The notes below the pieces were generated by a model, which was not told the origin of the DNA, did no database searches, and saw only the letters and a program-made list of their open reading frames with translations. From NCBI RefSeq assembly GCF_023515995.1, contig NZ_CP097320.1:3472001-3536000 (forward strand): a DNA stretch of 64,000 nt, given 5' to 3'. The translations under genes and the position numbers were made by a program. The stretch comes from Candidatus Mycobacterium methanotrophicum. Its GTDB lineage: Bacteria; Actinomycetota; Actinomycetes; Mycobacteriales; Mycobacteriaceae. Of this stretch, positions 7,999 through 16,378 are shown one piece after another. Within the stretch, counting starts at the first letter, position 1. Each line of letters starts with the position of its first letter.

Positions 7999-9148
7999 GT
8001 GGTGTGTCTCGCAAATAAATAGGTAGTTGTTCGGTATTCTGGTGGGATGAGTGCACCAGCAGTGCCATTGCCGTTGTCGGCCGGTGAGCGGGAAACGTTG
8101 GAGAGGCTGGCGCGGGCGCAGTCGGCACCGCATCGTCAGGTGCTTCAGGCCAGGGCGTTGTTGCTGGCTGGCGATGGGGTGGCCAACATGGTGATCGCCG
8201 AGGAGGTGGGGGTGACGGCGATGACGGTGCGGTCGTGGCGCAAGCGATTCGGGCAGGACGGGTTGGCCGGGTTGGAGAAGATCCGCGAGGGCCGGGGCCG
8301 CAAGCCCTCGATCAGCGAGCAGACCATTGCCGAGATCGTCCGGTTGACCACGACGACGACCCCGGTTGGAGCTACGCACTGGTCGTGTCGCACGATGGCC
8401 AAGCGGGTGGGAGTCAGTTCTGCAACGGTGCAACGTATTTGGTCGGATCTAGGGCTCAAGCCGCACCTGATCGACACGTTCAAGGTGTCCAACGATCCGA
8501 AGTTCGAGGAGAAACTCGTCGACGTGGTCGGCCTCTACCTCAACCCGCCGGAGAAGGCGATCGTGATGTGCATGGACGAGAAGTCCCAGATCCAAGCTTT
8601 GGACCGCACACAGGCCTCGTTGCCGATGGTGGCCGGCCGAGCGGGCACGATGACCCATGACTACAAGCGCAACGGCACCACCACGCTGTTCGCGGCGCTG
8701 GACGTGTTGACCGGCACGGTGATCGGCCAGTGCCTGCCGCGGCACCGTCACACTGAGTTCCTGAAGTTCTTGAACGCCATCGACCGCGAAGTCCCCCAGG
8801 GATTGCAGATCCATTTGATTCTGGACAATTACAGCACCCATAAGCACGCCGAAGTCGACCGCTGGCTCAAGCGCCACAACCGGTTTCATCTACACTTCAT
8901 CCCGACCTCGTCGTCGTGGCTCAACCAGGTCGAGCGCTGGTTTCGTGACCTGACCGACAAGAATCTGCGCCGTGGAGTATTCGGCAGCGTGCCGGACCTG
9001 ATCGCCAGTATCGAGGAATACCTCAACGCGCACAACGCCGATCCCAAACCCTACGTCTGGACCGCAACCGCCGAATCCATCCTCGCCAAAGTCCAGCGCG
9101 CACGCACAACACTCGAACAAGTAGTTAGCCAAAACTGAGACGGACCAC
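7999..9148. mobile_element. IS630-family insertion sequence, 1150 bp, with TA duplications
   Basis: TA dinucleotides at 7997-7998 and 9149-9150 flank terminal inverted repeats GTGGTGTGTCTC (left) and GTGGTCCGTCTC (right, reverse complemented). One transposase fills the element. The TA target and single DDE gene are typical of IS630. The intact frame suggests recent insertion. Confidence 0.9.
8047..9138 (+). CDS. IS630-family transposase
   Basis: 363 residues and apparently intact. The N-terminal helix-turn-helix (about 45-75, IAEEVGVTAMTVRSWRKRF) and second winged-helix region (about 90-140) are followed by the DDE catalytic core: D177 (MCMDEKSQ), D260 (LILDNYSTH) and E296 (SWLNQVERWF). The spacing between the last D and E (36) fits the IS630/Tc1-mariner superfamily. 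Located inside the SRPBCC gene on the opposite strand. Confidence 0.95.
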   Translation: MSAPAVPLPLSAGERETLERLARAQSAPHRQVLQARALLLAGDGVANMVIAEEVGVTAMTVRSWRKRFGQDGLAGLEKIREGRGRKPSISEQTIAEIVRLTTTTTPVGATHWSCRTMAKRVGVSSATVQRIWSDLGLKPHLIDTFKVSNDPKFEEKLVDVVGLYLNPPEKAIVMCMDEKSQIQALDRTQASLPMVAGRAGTMTHDYKRNGTTTLFAALDVLTGTVIGQCLPRHRHTEFLKFLNAIDREVPQGLQIHLILDNYSTHKHAEVDRWLKRHNRFHLHFIPTSSSWLNQVERWFRDLTDKNLRRGVFGSVPDLIASIEEYLNAHNADPKPYVWTATAESILAKVQRARTTLEQVVSQN

Positions 9149-9224
9149 TAGCCTGCTGCAGCGGCACACTCACTGACCGTAAAACCTCTACAGCGGAATC
9201 GGATTCGGTATCCATCGGTCTACT

Positions 9225-9584
9225 TCACCCCTTCTTGCCCCGACGGGGCCTGGTGCCGCGTTCGCGGGTGTCGTCGCGGGCTTCGGCTTCAGCGAGAATC
9301 GCGAAGTTGTCGAGAGTGGTCTCCCAGAACCGGTCGAAATACTCGCGCACAACACGTAACCCTGACTTATCGATGCGGTAGAGCCGCCGGGTGCCGGCCA
9401 CCGATTCGATGACGAGCTCAGCATCTTTGAGCACCCGTAGGTGCTGGGATACCGCGGGCCGCGACACCGGTAACTGATCGGCCAATACCCCGACGGCGAC
9501 CGGACCGGCTGAGAGCCTGTCCAGAATGCTGCGTCGGGTGCGGTCCCCCAGGGCATCCAATACGGCGTCCACGGAAGCAGCCAT
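9225..9584 (-). CDS. ArsR-family transcriptional repressor
   Basis: 119 residues with a winged HTH: LGDRTRRSILDRLSAGPVAV, LADQLPVSRPAVSQHLRVLK and the wing AGTRRLYRIDKSGL. No metal-binding cysteines, so it belongs with the SdpR-like ArsR regulators paired with SRPBCC proteins. ATG 9584 (MAASVDAV) is chosen because the upstream extension would run through the promoter. A perfect TTGACA lies at 9620-9615 and two CGGTAAGTA repeats lie between it and the start, suggesting autorepression. The 3' partner SRPBCC is disrupted. Confidence 0.85.
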   Translation of the reverse strand: MAASVDAVLDALGDRTRRSILDRLSAGPVAVGVLADQLPVSRPAVSQHLRVLKDAELVIESVAGTRRLYRIDKSGLRVVREYFDRFWETTLDNFAILAEAEARDDTRERGTRPRRGKKG

Positions 9585-9586
9585 AT

Positions 9587-9620
9587 CGGTAAGTATGTAC
9601 GAACGGTAAGTAACTGTCAA
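9587..9620 (-). promoter_or_regulatory. arsR promoter with direct-repeat operator
   Basis: TTGACA (-35, minus strand 9620-9615) is followed by two identical nonamers, CGGTAAGTA on the plus strand at 9587-9595 and 9604-9612, 17 bp apart. The start codon at 9584 falls where transcription would begin, so the mRNA may be leaderless. The operator assignment is inference from position. Confidence 0.45.
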
Positions 9621-9642
9621 CCGCTCGTAGCGACTAACGCTT

Positions 9643-9669
9643 TTATCCACAGTTGGGTTTTTATCCACA
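9643..9669. promoter_or_regulatory. two TTATCCACA (DnaA-box-like) nonamers
   Basis: TTATCCACA occurs exactly at 9643-9651 and 9661-9669, 18 bp apart, directly upstream of the DUF222/HNH gene. The nonamer equals the Escherichia coli DnaA box; mycobacterial boxes usually read TTGTCCACA. Its role here is unknown. Confidence 0.4.
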
Positions 9670-9721
9670 GATTGGTGTTGCGGGCTGGGTTTTCGTCGGG
9701 CGGCGGCGATAGTGTTCGAAC

Positions 9722-11086
9722 ATGCATTCGAGTTGCGGTGAGGACGTGGTGAAGCGCTATGACGCGCTGCACGATGCGGTCTCTGACGTGCTCGACGTGC
9801 CCGCCGACGTGCTGACCACCCCGGAATGCCTGGCCCTGCTGCAACGTCTGGAAACCGAGATACGCCGCCTGCCCGCGGCCGGGCATGGCCTGATCAACCA
9901 GCTGGCCCGCCAGGCCAGCGAAGCCGAGCTGGGCGGCAGGCTGGCGCAGGCGTTGGCGAATCGGCTGCGGATCAGCCGCGCCGAGGCATCCCGGCGCATC
10001 CACGACGCCGCCGATCTGGGTGAGCAGCGCGCGCTGACCGGTGAAGCGCTGCCGCCGTTGTTGGAAGCCACCGCCACCGCCCAGCGGGCCGGTGACCTCG
10101 GCGCCGCCCACATCGCGGTGATCCGCAGCTTCTGTCATCGGCTGCCCGACTTCGTCGACCTCGACACCCGGGTACACGCCGAGGCGCAGCTGGCCCACCT
10201 CGGCGGTGCGCATCGCCCCGACGAGCTGGCCAAGCTGGCCGACAAACTCACCGACTGCCTGGACCCCGACGGCGACTTCACCGACGACGACCGTGCATGG
10301 CGGCGCGGCCTCACCATCGGAGCGGAGGGATACGACAGGATGAGCCCGATCTCGGGGCATCTGACCCCGGAGGCCCGCGCCACCCTGGATGCCGTGTTCG
10401 CCAAACTGGCCGCCCCGGGCATGTGCAACCCCGCCGACGAGACACCGTGCGTGGACGGTGTCCCCGCCGCCGACGCCGTGCAACGCGACACCCGCAGCAC
10501 CGCCCAACGCAACCACGACGCCCTCAACGCCGCCGGACGTGCCCTGCTCGCCAGCGGTGAGCTGGGCCAGCACAACGGGCTACCCGCCTCGATCATCGTC
10601 ACCACCACCCTGGATGAACTCGAAACCGCCGCCGGCAAGGCGCTGACCGGCGGAGGCACCCTGCTGCCGATGAGCGACGTCATCCGGCTGGCCTCCCACG
10701 CCCATCACTATTTGACGATCTTCGATCACGGCAAAGCGCTGGCGCTGTATCACACCAAACGCCTCGCCTCACCGGCCCAACGAATCGTGTTGTACGCCAA
10801 AGACCGCGGCTGCACGTTCCCCAACTGCGACGTGCCCGGCTACTACTGCGAAGCCCACCACACCGACCCCTACGCGCAATGCCACACCACCGACATCAAC
10901 GACCTAACCCTGGGCTGCGGCGGGCATCACCCCCTGGCCGAACAAGGCTGGACCACCCGCAAAAACCACCACGGCGACACCGAATGGATCCCCCCAGCAC
11001 ACCTCGACCACGGCCAACCCCGCACCAACACCTACCACCACCCCGAAAAACTCCTCCACGACAACGACGACGACGACGAGCCGTAG
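9722..11086 (+). CDS. DUF222 / HNH endonuclease protein (13E12 repeat family)
   Basis: 454 residues. The N-terminal two thirds is the DUF222 domain ([40 protein letters not shown]). The C-terminal HNH domain has the zinc/catalytic pattern [20 protein letters not shown] followed by [14 protein letters not shown]. This is the abundant mycobacterial 13E12 family, generally regarded as selfish or repeat-like; in M. tuberculosis REP13E12 copies host the phiRv1 prophage. The frame is intact. ATG 9722 follows GTGTTCGAAC, with no clear Shine-Dalgarno. Confidence 0.85.
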   Translation: MHSSCGEDVVKRYDALHDAVSDVLDVPADVLTTPECLALLQRLETEIRRLPAAGHGLINQLARQASEAELGGRLAQALANRLRISRAEASRRIHDAADLGEQRALTGEALPPLLEATATAQRAGDLGAAHIAVIRSFCHRLPDFVDLDTRVHAEAQLAHLGGAHRPDELAKLADKLTDCLDPDGDFTDDDRAWRRGLTIGAEGYDRMSPISGHLTPEARATLDAVFAKLAAPGMCNPADETPCVDGVPAADAVQRDTRSTAQRNHDALNAAGRALLASGELGQHNGLPASIIVTTTLDELETAAGKALTGGGTLLPMSDVIRLASHAHHYLTIFDHGKALALYHTKRLASPAQRIVLYAKDRGCTFPNCDVPGYYCEAHHTDPYAQCHTTDINDLTLGCGGHHPLAEQGWTTRKNHHGDTEWIPPAHLDHGQPRTNTYHHPEKLLHDNDDDDEP

Positions 11087-11091
11087 CGGCG

Positions 11092-11328
11092 CTATCGTGT
11101 GCTCGTCGCCAGACCCTTACGCGCGCTGCGCAAGTCGGCTACCAATGACTTGTAGGCCAGTTCGCGGTCGGTGCGATCGCGCAGCACCGCCGACGGATGA
11201 ACGGTAGCCGTCAGCCGCGGTCGCGGGTCCAGTCGAACGTGCATCTCAGGCGGCAGCTGCAACAGCTCACCGCGATGCGTGGAGACTCGAAAGGCGTTGC
11301 CCAGCAACGACTGAGCCGCGGTCGGGTC
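11092..11328 (-). pseudogene. uracil-DNA glycosylase family, C-terminal fragment
   Basis: About 79 codons of the C-terminus of a UdgX/family-4-like uracil-DNA glycosylase: LLGNAFRVSTHRGELLQLP, then LTATVHPSAVLRDRTDRELA, with the catalytic-region HPSAVLR. The rest is missing; the fragment starts at the edge of an IS256-family remnant at 11329-11332, which probably removed the 5' part. Confidence 0.7.
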
Positions 11329-11614
11329 TGTAAGTTAAACGGTGTAACTCCTGAGGAAGAAGGAGAACACTGTGACTGATGTGATTATGGACGAGAAGAT
11401 CGTCGAGCGGCCCGACATGCAGGGCGCGGTCCGGCTGGACGACCTCGACGAGCAGCTGATCGGGCAAGCTGGTGGATCGGGCCCGCTCGGAAGGGCTGCG
11501 GCTGACCGGCGAGGACGGCCTGCTGGCTCAGTTGAGCAAGCGGATCATCGAGTCCGCCGCCGAGGGCGAGATGGACGTCCACCTGGGCTACGCCAAGCAC
11601 GACCCGGCCGGACC
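11329..11614 (+). pseudogene. IS256-family transposase, 5' fragment
   Basis: The left end and first about 80 codons of a mutator-type transposase: GTG 11372 after GAGGAAGAAGGAGA, MTDVIMDEKIV.., then after a one-base insertion near 11466 the frame shifts to LVDRARSEGLRLTGEDGLLA and AAEGEMDVHLGYAKHDPAG. It ends abruptly near 11614, where the next remnant (F420 oxidoreductase) begins. It cannot encode a working enzyme. Confidence 0.75.
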
Positions 11615-11644
11615 TTGGCCGGGGTCATGGCCGTGCGCCCTTGC

Positions 11645-12489
11645 TTACGCCGCCACCCCGGGCGCGACTTCGGACTGCCAGAAGTCGAAGAACCGGTCTT
11701 GGTCCGGGCCGATCTGCTGGATGTACACCTCGTCGAAGCCTGCGTCGGCGTAGGTGCGAGCGCGCTCGATGACGGGTTTGGCATCCGGCCCACATGGCAT
11801 CGACTCCTCCACTGCCGAGGCCGGCACCAGGCTCGATGCCTGCTCGAAGTGCGCAGGTGTGGGCAATGTCTGGTTGAGCTGTCCGGGCAGTTGCTCGGTC
11901 CGCCACAGGCTGTGAGCGGTTTTTACCCCTTCTTCCTTGGTCTTCGAGTGGCAGACCCTGAACCCGGCTTGGGTGGGCTTGCCGGCTCCACCCGCCCGGT
12001 GAAATTCGGAGACCAACTCCCCCGACGGCATCGTGCATTGGAACCCGTCGCCGATCCGTCCAGCCAGCCGGGCGGCGCGCGGCCCGAAGCCGGAAATGTA
12101 GACGGGCGTCGGCTGAGATGGCAGCGTGTACAGCCGCGCCTGCTCGACGGTGAAATAGCGTCCGTCATAGCTGACCTGCCTGCCGGTGAACAGCTTTCGA
12201 ATCACCGCGACCGCCTCTTCGAGCATCGCCCGGCGCGTCGCCGGCCGCGGCCAGCGTTGACCGGTGATGTGCTCGTTCAACGCCTCGCCGGCTCCCAGCC
12301 CGAGCATGAAACGCCCGCTCCGATGACCGACCACACGAACGAGCTCTGACCCTGCTCGTTGCTCCACGGGTGGAAGTGGTCGGAGATCCAGAGCCGTTCG
12401 AAGCCGGCAGCCTCGGCTCGGACAGCCTGCCGCACAAGCTCCTTGGGATCAAATTCCTCGCACGATAAGAAGTAGCCAAAACGCGTCAT
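11645..12489 (-). pseudogene. F420-dependent LLM-class oxidoreductase with internal deletion
   Basis: N-terminus MTRFGYFLSCEEFDPKELVR through SSFVWSVIGA (12489-12310) is typical of F420-dependent glucose-6-phosphate-dehydrogenase-like (TIGR03557-type) enzymes. The frame then changes and resumes at GRFMLGLGAGEALNEHITG, so roughly 45 residues including part of the cofactor site are lost. The C-terminus (YADAGFDEVYIQQIGPDQDR) is preserved. A deletion with frameshift makes it inactive. Confidence 0.8.
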
Positions 12490-12511
12490 GCTGCGGGCCT
12501 ACCCCTTGTCC

Positions 12512-13072
12512 TCAATGTTTACCCATGATGGTGTCGCGCGCGCGGTCCGTCATCGCCGCGAAGGGTCCGGCGAACAGGTTCGCGAGCTGCGATTCCACAC
12601 CGGCGTGCGGCCTGGTGGGCGCGATCGCCTCGGCAAGCTTGGCGGCACGACCCATCCTCTCGAGCTCGTCGCTGCCCAATTCCTGCTCCAGCTTGGCGAA
12701 CTCCTGCTTCTCCTCCTTCTCGGCGTGCTGGACAACCGCGTCGCGAAGCTTGGTCAACGTGTCGGTGAACGACGTGTCGTCGACGTCGAGCTTCTCCAGC
12801 TCGGACAGCACCGTCTTGGCTTCGTGCTCCTCCGCTAACCGCTCCCCAATCACCTTGTCGCCGTTAGGGATCTTCCGCTTCGCCCGCGGGTGAACGATCT
12901 CCTCTTCAGCGGTTTCATGTACGGCGAGCAACCGCCGCAGCTTGACGAAGGCCTCGCCTCGAGCCTTGCCGGAAGCAGCCAGCGTTTCAGCAAACGACGA
13001 CTTGATCTGCTCGTGCTGGCCGACGAGAAACTGGACGACGTCGGTGGGCGTCTTTACCGCAGCATTAGCCAT
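12512..13072 (-). CDS. hemerythrin HHE cation-binding domain protein
   Basis: 186 residues, apparently intact. Di-iron ligand candidates lie in the helical repeats: H20 (VGQHEQIK), H52 and E56 (LLAVHETAEEE), H83 (AEEHEAK) and H116-E120 (VVQHAEKEE). This class of mycobacterial hemerythrin-like protein is implicated in oxygen, NO or peroxide responses; that role is family knowledge. ATG 13072 is preceded by GGAGGAAC. It stands among pseudogenes, so retention suggests selection. Confidence 0.8.
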   Translation of the reverse strand: MANAAVKTPTDVVQFLVGQHEQIKSSFAETLAASGKARGEAFVKLRRLLAVHETAEEEIVHPRAKRKIPNGDKVIGERLAEEHEAKTVLSELEKLDVDDTSFTDTLTKLRDAVVQHAEKEEKQEFAKLEQELGSDELERMGRAAKLAEAIAPTRPHAGVESQLANLFAGPFAAMTDRARDTIMGKH

Positions 13073-13195
13073 GGGTTCCTCCCAAATATCAGGCTTTGGC
13101 GCACCAGGCTGTGGTGCGCACCGAGTCTTGGCTACCCGGCGCTCGGGCTCACCAAACCGCTGACGCCGGGTTGCCTGGGAAGCGTGCCGGTCCCG

Positions 13196-13725
13196 TCACT
13201 CCGGTTCTAAGAGCGTCGAATTCGACCTAGCTGACGTGGAAAGACCGAAGAGCTGAACCACGCCGTGATCGCGGCCGGCCGGGTAGCCACCGTCGACGGC
13301 AATGGCTTGACCGATGACGAAGGACGCGTCGGGGGACACCGGGAAAGCCGACAGCCATGGCGGCGATCTCTTCCGGCAAGCCCATCGGTTGTAATGCGTG
13401 CTCTTCGGTGATGGAGGCTTCGGACCTTCCATGCGCGGCAAGCCGAAGACGCTGCCAGTCATCGGTGTTTCGGTGAAGCCGGGGCAAATGGCGTTGGCCC
13501 CGTACGGAGTACGACCCCGTCGATGCGGTCGGGCACGGCGTCCAGCATGGCCGCGATCGCGGCTTCGTCGGTCACGTCGGCGGTCACGAACCCGAAGTCG
13601 GGACCCAGGTCCGGCGGGGCGGCCCGCCCGGCGCCGACGACGCTGCCGCCTTCGGCCAGCAGGCGCTCGGCAGTGGCTAGCCCGATGCCCGACGCCGCAC
13701 CTGTTACGACGACCGTGCGGGAAAA
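13196..13725 (-). pseudogene. short-chain dehydrogenase, internally deleted
   Basis: The N-terminal Rossmann segment (TVVVTGAASGIGLATAERLL, then DFGFVTADVTDEAAIAAMLD) reads from 13725 to about 13505. The C-terminal segment (DASFVIGQAIAVDGGYPAG) reads at about 13360-13220 in another frame. The catalytic YxxxK region between them is missing. An SDR destroyed by deletion and frameshift. Confidence 0.75.
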
Positions 13726-13778
13726 GGCCCGGTCAGTGCACGCAAAAGTCGGTCGTCTCGAATTCGGTTGCCGCGCAG

Positions 13779-13895
13779 TCAGAGCCCGAATTGGTCGTCG
13801 ATGATGCCGAGCCAGATCTGCGCGACGTCCATGGCCACCTTCTCGCTGATGAACGCATGCTCGCGCATGCCGCGCGCCCGAGTCACCACCTGATC
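13779..13895 (-). pseudogene. unidentified C-terminal coding remnant
   Basis: A frame ending at TGA 13779-13781 reads DQVVTRARGMREHAFISEKV followed by AMDVAQIWLGIIDDQFGL, with strong GC3 bias and protein-like composition but no start codon and a broken upstream part. I do not recognise the family. It lies between the SDR remnant and a hypothetical gene. Confidence 0.35.
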
Positions 13896-13983
13896 ACGAA
13901 CACCGGTCACTGGCGCCGCTGTCCCCCGCGAGCGGGAGATGCCCCCACCTCATCGCGTTGTGCCAATTCGTCGGCGCCGCGGG

Positions 13984-14385
13984 TCATCGGCGCCGCTGTT
14001 CCTCATCAGGATCGGGTGGCAGCATCATTGAATTAGCTGGCGGCCATGTCTTGACCTGGGCCTTCGCTGCCGCCTTTGCCTTCTCCTTGGCTTTTCGCCT
14101 TGCCTCAAAAGTGTCGTCGTCATCGTCTTCGTCGTCCTCGGGGTTGTCGTCAGTCTCGAAGACGACCTCGTACCACCGCTTGTGGGGTTGCACCCGCATT
14201 TCGACATCACCAGTTGGAGTCGCGCGTCTGACCTGGACGTTCTCCAGGGTCGGGTCGCGCCGGCAGATAAAAGCTTCGAGCGCCTCCGCCAACGCGACAC
14301 CAGTGAGGTTGATGTCTGCGAGCGCCCTGCCCTGGTACATAGCCACGCCGCACATCTTGCACCGAAATCGCGCTGGACGCATCAT
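13984..14385 (-). CDS. hypothetical protein with N-terminal CxxC and charged C-terminal tail
   Basis: 133 residues. The first part has a single CxxC (FRCKMCGVAMYQ) and a compact mixed segment to about residue 80; the rest is low complexity: an Asp/Glu run (about 83-95) and a Lys/Ala-rich helix-like stretch. No membrane segment. No family recognised. Composition and GC3 support coding, but neighbours on both sides are decayed genes, so it could also be a remnant. ATG 14385 or 14382 may be the start. Confidence 0.45.
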   Translation of the reverse strand: MMRPARFRCKMCGVAMYQGRALADINLTGVALAEALEAFICRRDPTLENVQVRRATPTGDVEMRVQPHKRWYEVVFETDDNPEDDEDDDDDTFEARRKAKEKAKAAAKAQVKTWPPANSMMLPPDPDEEQRRR

Positions 14386-14748
14386 TTTCCGACGTTGGCA
14401 TGTCTGGGCCTCATCGCCCGTCGACGAGGCGCCTCACGTTGTGTCAGTACAGCGGAATCCAGATACGATACCGAAGAACCAGAAGCCGTTGCCGTTGAGT
14501 GTGTGTTGGTGACACTCTCATGCGGTGTCCCCTTGCAGGGTTTGGGTTTTGGCCTCACCGCTTCGGCCCCGGCGTGAGCGGGGTCTTACCGAAGCTTCGC
14601 CGGCGCCGGATGATCCGGCGTCGGCGCCATGGCCTGTACCAACCGTGATGGTTGGCCCGGGTACCAATGGGGGCCGTACTCAGCACCGCCCGCGCCGAAA
14701 CCGCCGCGACAGTTCCTTCGTCAATCTAGGCATGAGCCGCGGGGAACC
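14386..14748. other. 363-bp region without a recognisable gene
   Basis: Short frames exist on both strands but none shows a family motif or sustained codon bias. It is part of the 11-16 kb decay region. Confidence 0.5.
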
Positions 14749-14945
14749 TCACAGCGGAAATTTGGTTCCCGTGAGCTGTTCGGACAGCTCCCACGGCGCA
14801 GCCGCGGTTGTTGCACGCTTGGCCGTCCAGTTGCGCCACGTCGGCTGGCTACGGCCGTACAGGCCGAAGCGCGGGCCGACGAAGGTGTTGCCCGGTAGCT
14901 CCTGCGACACCGCGTACAACGTCGGGCGGGCGCCGAAGTCGGCAT
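14749..14945 (-). pseudogene. SDR (retinol-dehydrogenase-like) C-terminal fragment
   Basis: The minus-strand frame ending at TGA 14749-14751 reads GARPTLYAVSQELPGNTFVG, then PRFGLYGRSQPTWRN and APWELSEQLTGTKFPL. This is the typical C-terminal end of large mycobacterial short-chain dehydrogenases. The catalytic N-terminal part is absent: the frame ends near 14945 where an unrelated plus-strand remnant begins. Confidence 0.65.
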
Positions 14946-15135
14946 CGGCGGACCTGGTCGCCGATCACATCGTGGCGCTGATGGACCTGCCGGCGCAGGC
15001 GGGCACCATTTTCAACATCACCGCCGATGACTACTACAACCTGATGGACATCACCCGGATCTTGCCCAAACGCTACGGCTACCGCTTCGACTACCACGAC
15101 ATCCCGGCGTTCGCCGAGCAGCTGGACCGCCGGTG
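14946..15135 (+). pseudogene. NAD-dependent epimerase/reductase C-terminal fragment
   Basis: ADLVADHIVALMDLPAQAGT, then IFNITADDYYNLMDITRILP and FDYHDIPAFAEQLDRRC match the substrate-domain end of extended SDR epimerases or thioester-reductase-like proteins. Upstream Rossmann sequences are missing and the frame breaks after about 15135. Confidence 0.55.
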
Positions 15136-15239
15136 CGGGCCGCGCGATCCGGTTCCTGCGGCGCGAGCGTCTGATCGCCGAGGAGACTGACGCGCAATGC
15201 AGTGCCTAGCCACTCAAGGGGCACTCATGGGGGTTGACC

Positions 15240-15465
15240 ATGTTCACCGTCGATGACCAGGCAGCGGGCCCGCACGACGCGTCGCTCGATCACGAGCGCC
15301 TCGTCCTCCAGGCGCGTGACCTGCAGTTCGACTGGGCGAAGCTGCCGTTCTACTACGTGCCCAACGAGCCGTTCACCACCCATTTCTGCAACGTCTTGCA
15401 CCTGTTGCTGCCGGCGGGCGAGGAGTTCATCGTCGAGGTGTTCAAAAACGCGCTGCCGCTGATCA
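15240..15465 (+). pseudogene. metal-dependent hydrolase (PF10118-like), N-terminal fragment
   Basis: ATG 15240 opens a good frame: ERLVLQARDLQFDWAKLPFY, PFTTHFCNVLHLLLPAGEEF and VEVFKNALPLIR, the N-terminus of the membrane-associated metal-dependent hydrolase family. At about 15465 the sequence jumps into a PDR-type oxidoreductase in another frame, so about two thirds of the protein is lost. Confidence 0.6.
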
Positions 15466-16131
15466 GGCCACCGCAAGCGCGACCGCATGTACTCGGCGTT
15501 GTGCGGCGTGGGTGCGCTTTTCGGCGGCTTCGCTTCGGCATCGCGCTGGTCGCCATCGCAGGTAGTGCCGGTGCAGCGGACGATCACCGCGGTGGTCACC
15601 AAACGCGAACCGCTCACGCCCGACGCCGTCGCCTTGACGTTGGCCGATGCGCAAGGCGGATTGCCGCCGTCGTGGACACCCGGCGCGCACATCGATGTTC
15701 GGCTGCCGTCGGGGCGCCGTCGGCAGTACTCGCTGTGCGGTCCGTCCGGGCGGCGCACCGACTACCGTATCGCCGTGCGCCGGATCGCCGACGGCGGCGG
15801 CGGTTCCATCGAGATGCACGACACCTTCGAGGTGGGCGACACCCTCATGTTCGAAAGTCCCCGCAACGCGTTCTATCTCGTCACCGATGAGCACGACGTG
15901 TTGTTCGTGATCGGCGGTATCGGGGTGACACCGATCCTGCCCACGATCCAGGTGGCTGAACAGCACGGGATCAATTGGCGGGCAATCTATGCCGGCAGGG
16001 GGCGCGACTACATGCCGCTGCTGGACGAGGTGGTGGCGGTGGCGCCGGATCGGGTCACGATGTGGGGCGACGACGAGATGCTGGTCTGCGTCTCGCGAGC
16101 GAAAGGCGGTCGCGTGGTGGTCGACGCCTGA
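15466..16131 (+). pseudogene. PDR/VanB-family oxidoreductase, truncated
   Basis: Reads RKRDRMYSALCGVGALFGGF, then an FMN-binding beta barrel (WTPGAHIDVRLPSGRRRQYS with RQYSLCG) and the NAD site start (VLFVIGGIGVTPILPTIQ). It stops at 16131 after TMWGDDEMLV and lacks the end of the NAD domain and the 2Fe-2S ferredoxin domain with its four cysteines. The 5' end is fused to the hydrolase remnant. Family members move electrons from NAD(P)H to an oxygenase or desaturase. Confidence 0.65.
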
Positions 16132-16303
16132 GCGACATCCAGGCCATGCGGGCGTCTGCGCGACTCGACGCGTAGATTTCGGCGAGGAACTGCTCGACGG
16201 CCACTGCCGCGTGTGCGGCACGGGGCGAGCCGAAGATGTCGAAAGCATGCTGCGCGAACGGCAACTCGGCGTAGACGGCCGGCTGGCGGCTGACCTCGAT
16301 CAG
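16055..16303 (-). pseudogene. alpha/beta hydrolase (esterase) C-terminal fragment
   Basis: LIEVSRQPAVYAELPFAQHA, then FDIFGSPRAAHAAVAVEQFL, resembles the end of mycobacterial acetyl-hydrolase/LipN-like esterases, with the catalytic His of ELPFAQHAF. No Ser-containing half is present. It overlaps the end of the plus-strand reductase remnant, showing a rearranged junction. Confidence 0.55.
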
Positions 16304-16378
16304 CGCCGCGACTGGTTGGAGGCGTTTCGGCTCTTGAGCATGCGGCGACCCGAGACGTACGGCTCGCTCACCCGGCGA

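Larger units (their letters stand above)
7564..9215 (-). pseudogene. SRPBCC (AHSA1-like) protein, interrupted by IS630 and frameshifted
   Basis: The N-terminal 22 codons (MDTESDSAVEVLRSVSVPLQ..) lie at 9215-9149 and the remainder resumes at about 7998 (AFELFTARMTEFWPTEHSIG). Removing 7999-9148 and one TA restores a continuous frame QQARAFELF. A second lesion near 7595 shifts the frame after GWTG; the original end (LAGFVDLAATQATPGH, TGA 7564-7566) is legible in the neighbouring frame. It starts 10 nt after arsR. The family binds hydrophobic ligands or acts as an Hsp90-activator-like domain and is commonly paired with ArsR. Confidence 0.85.
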
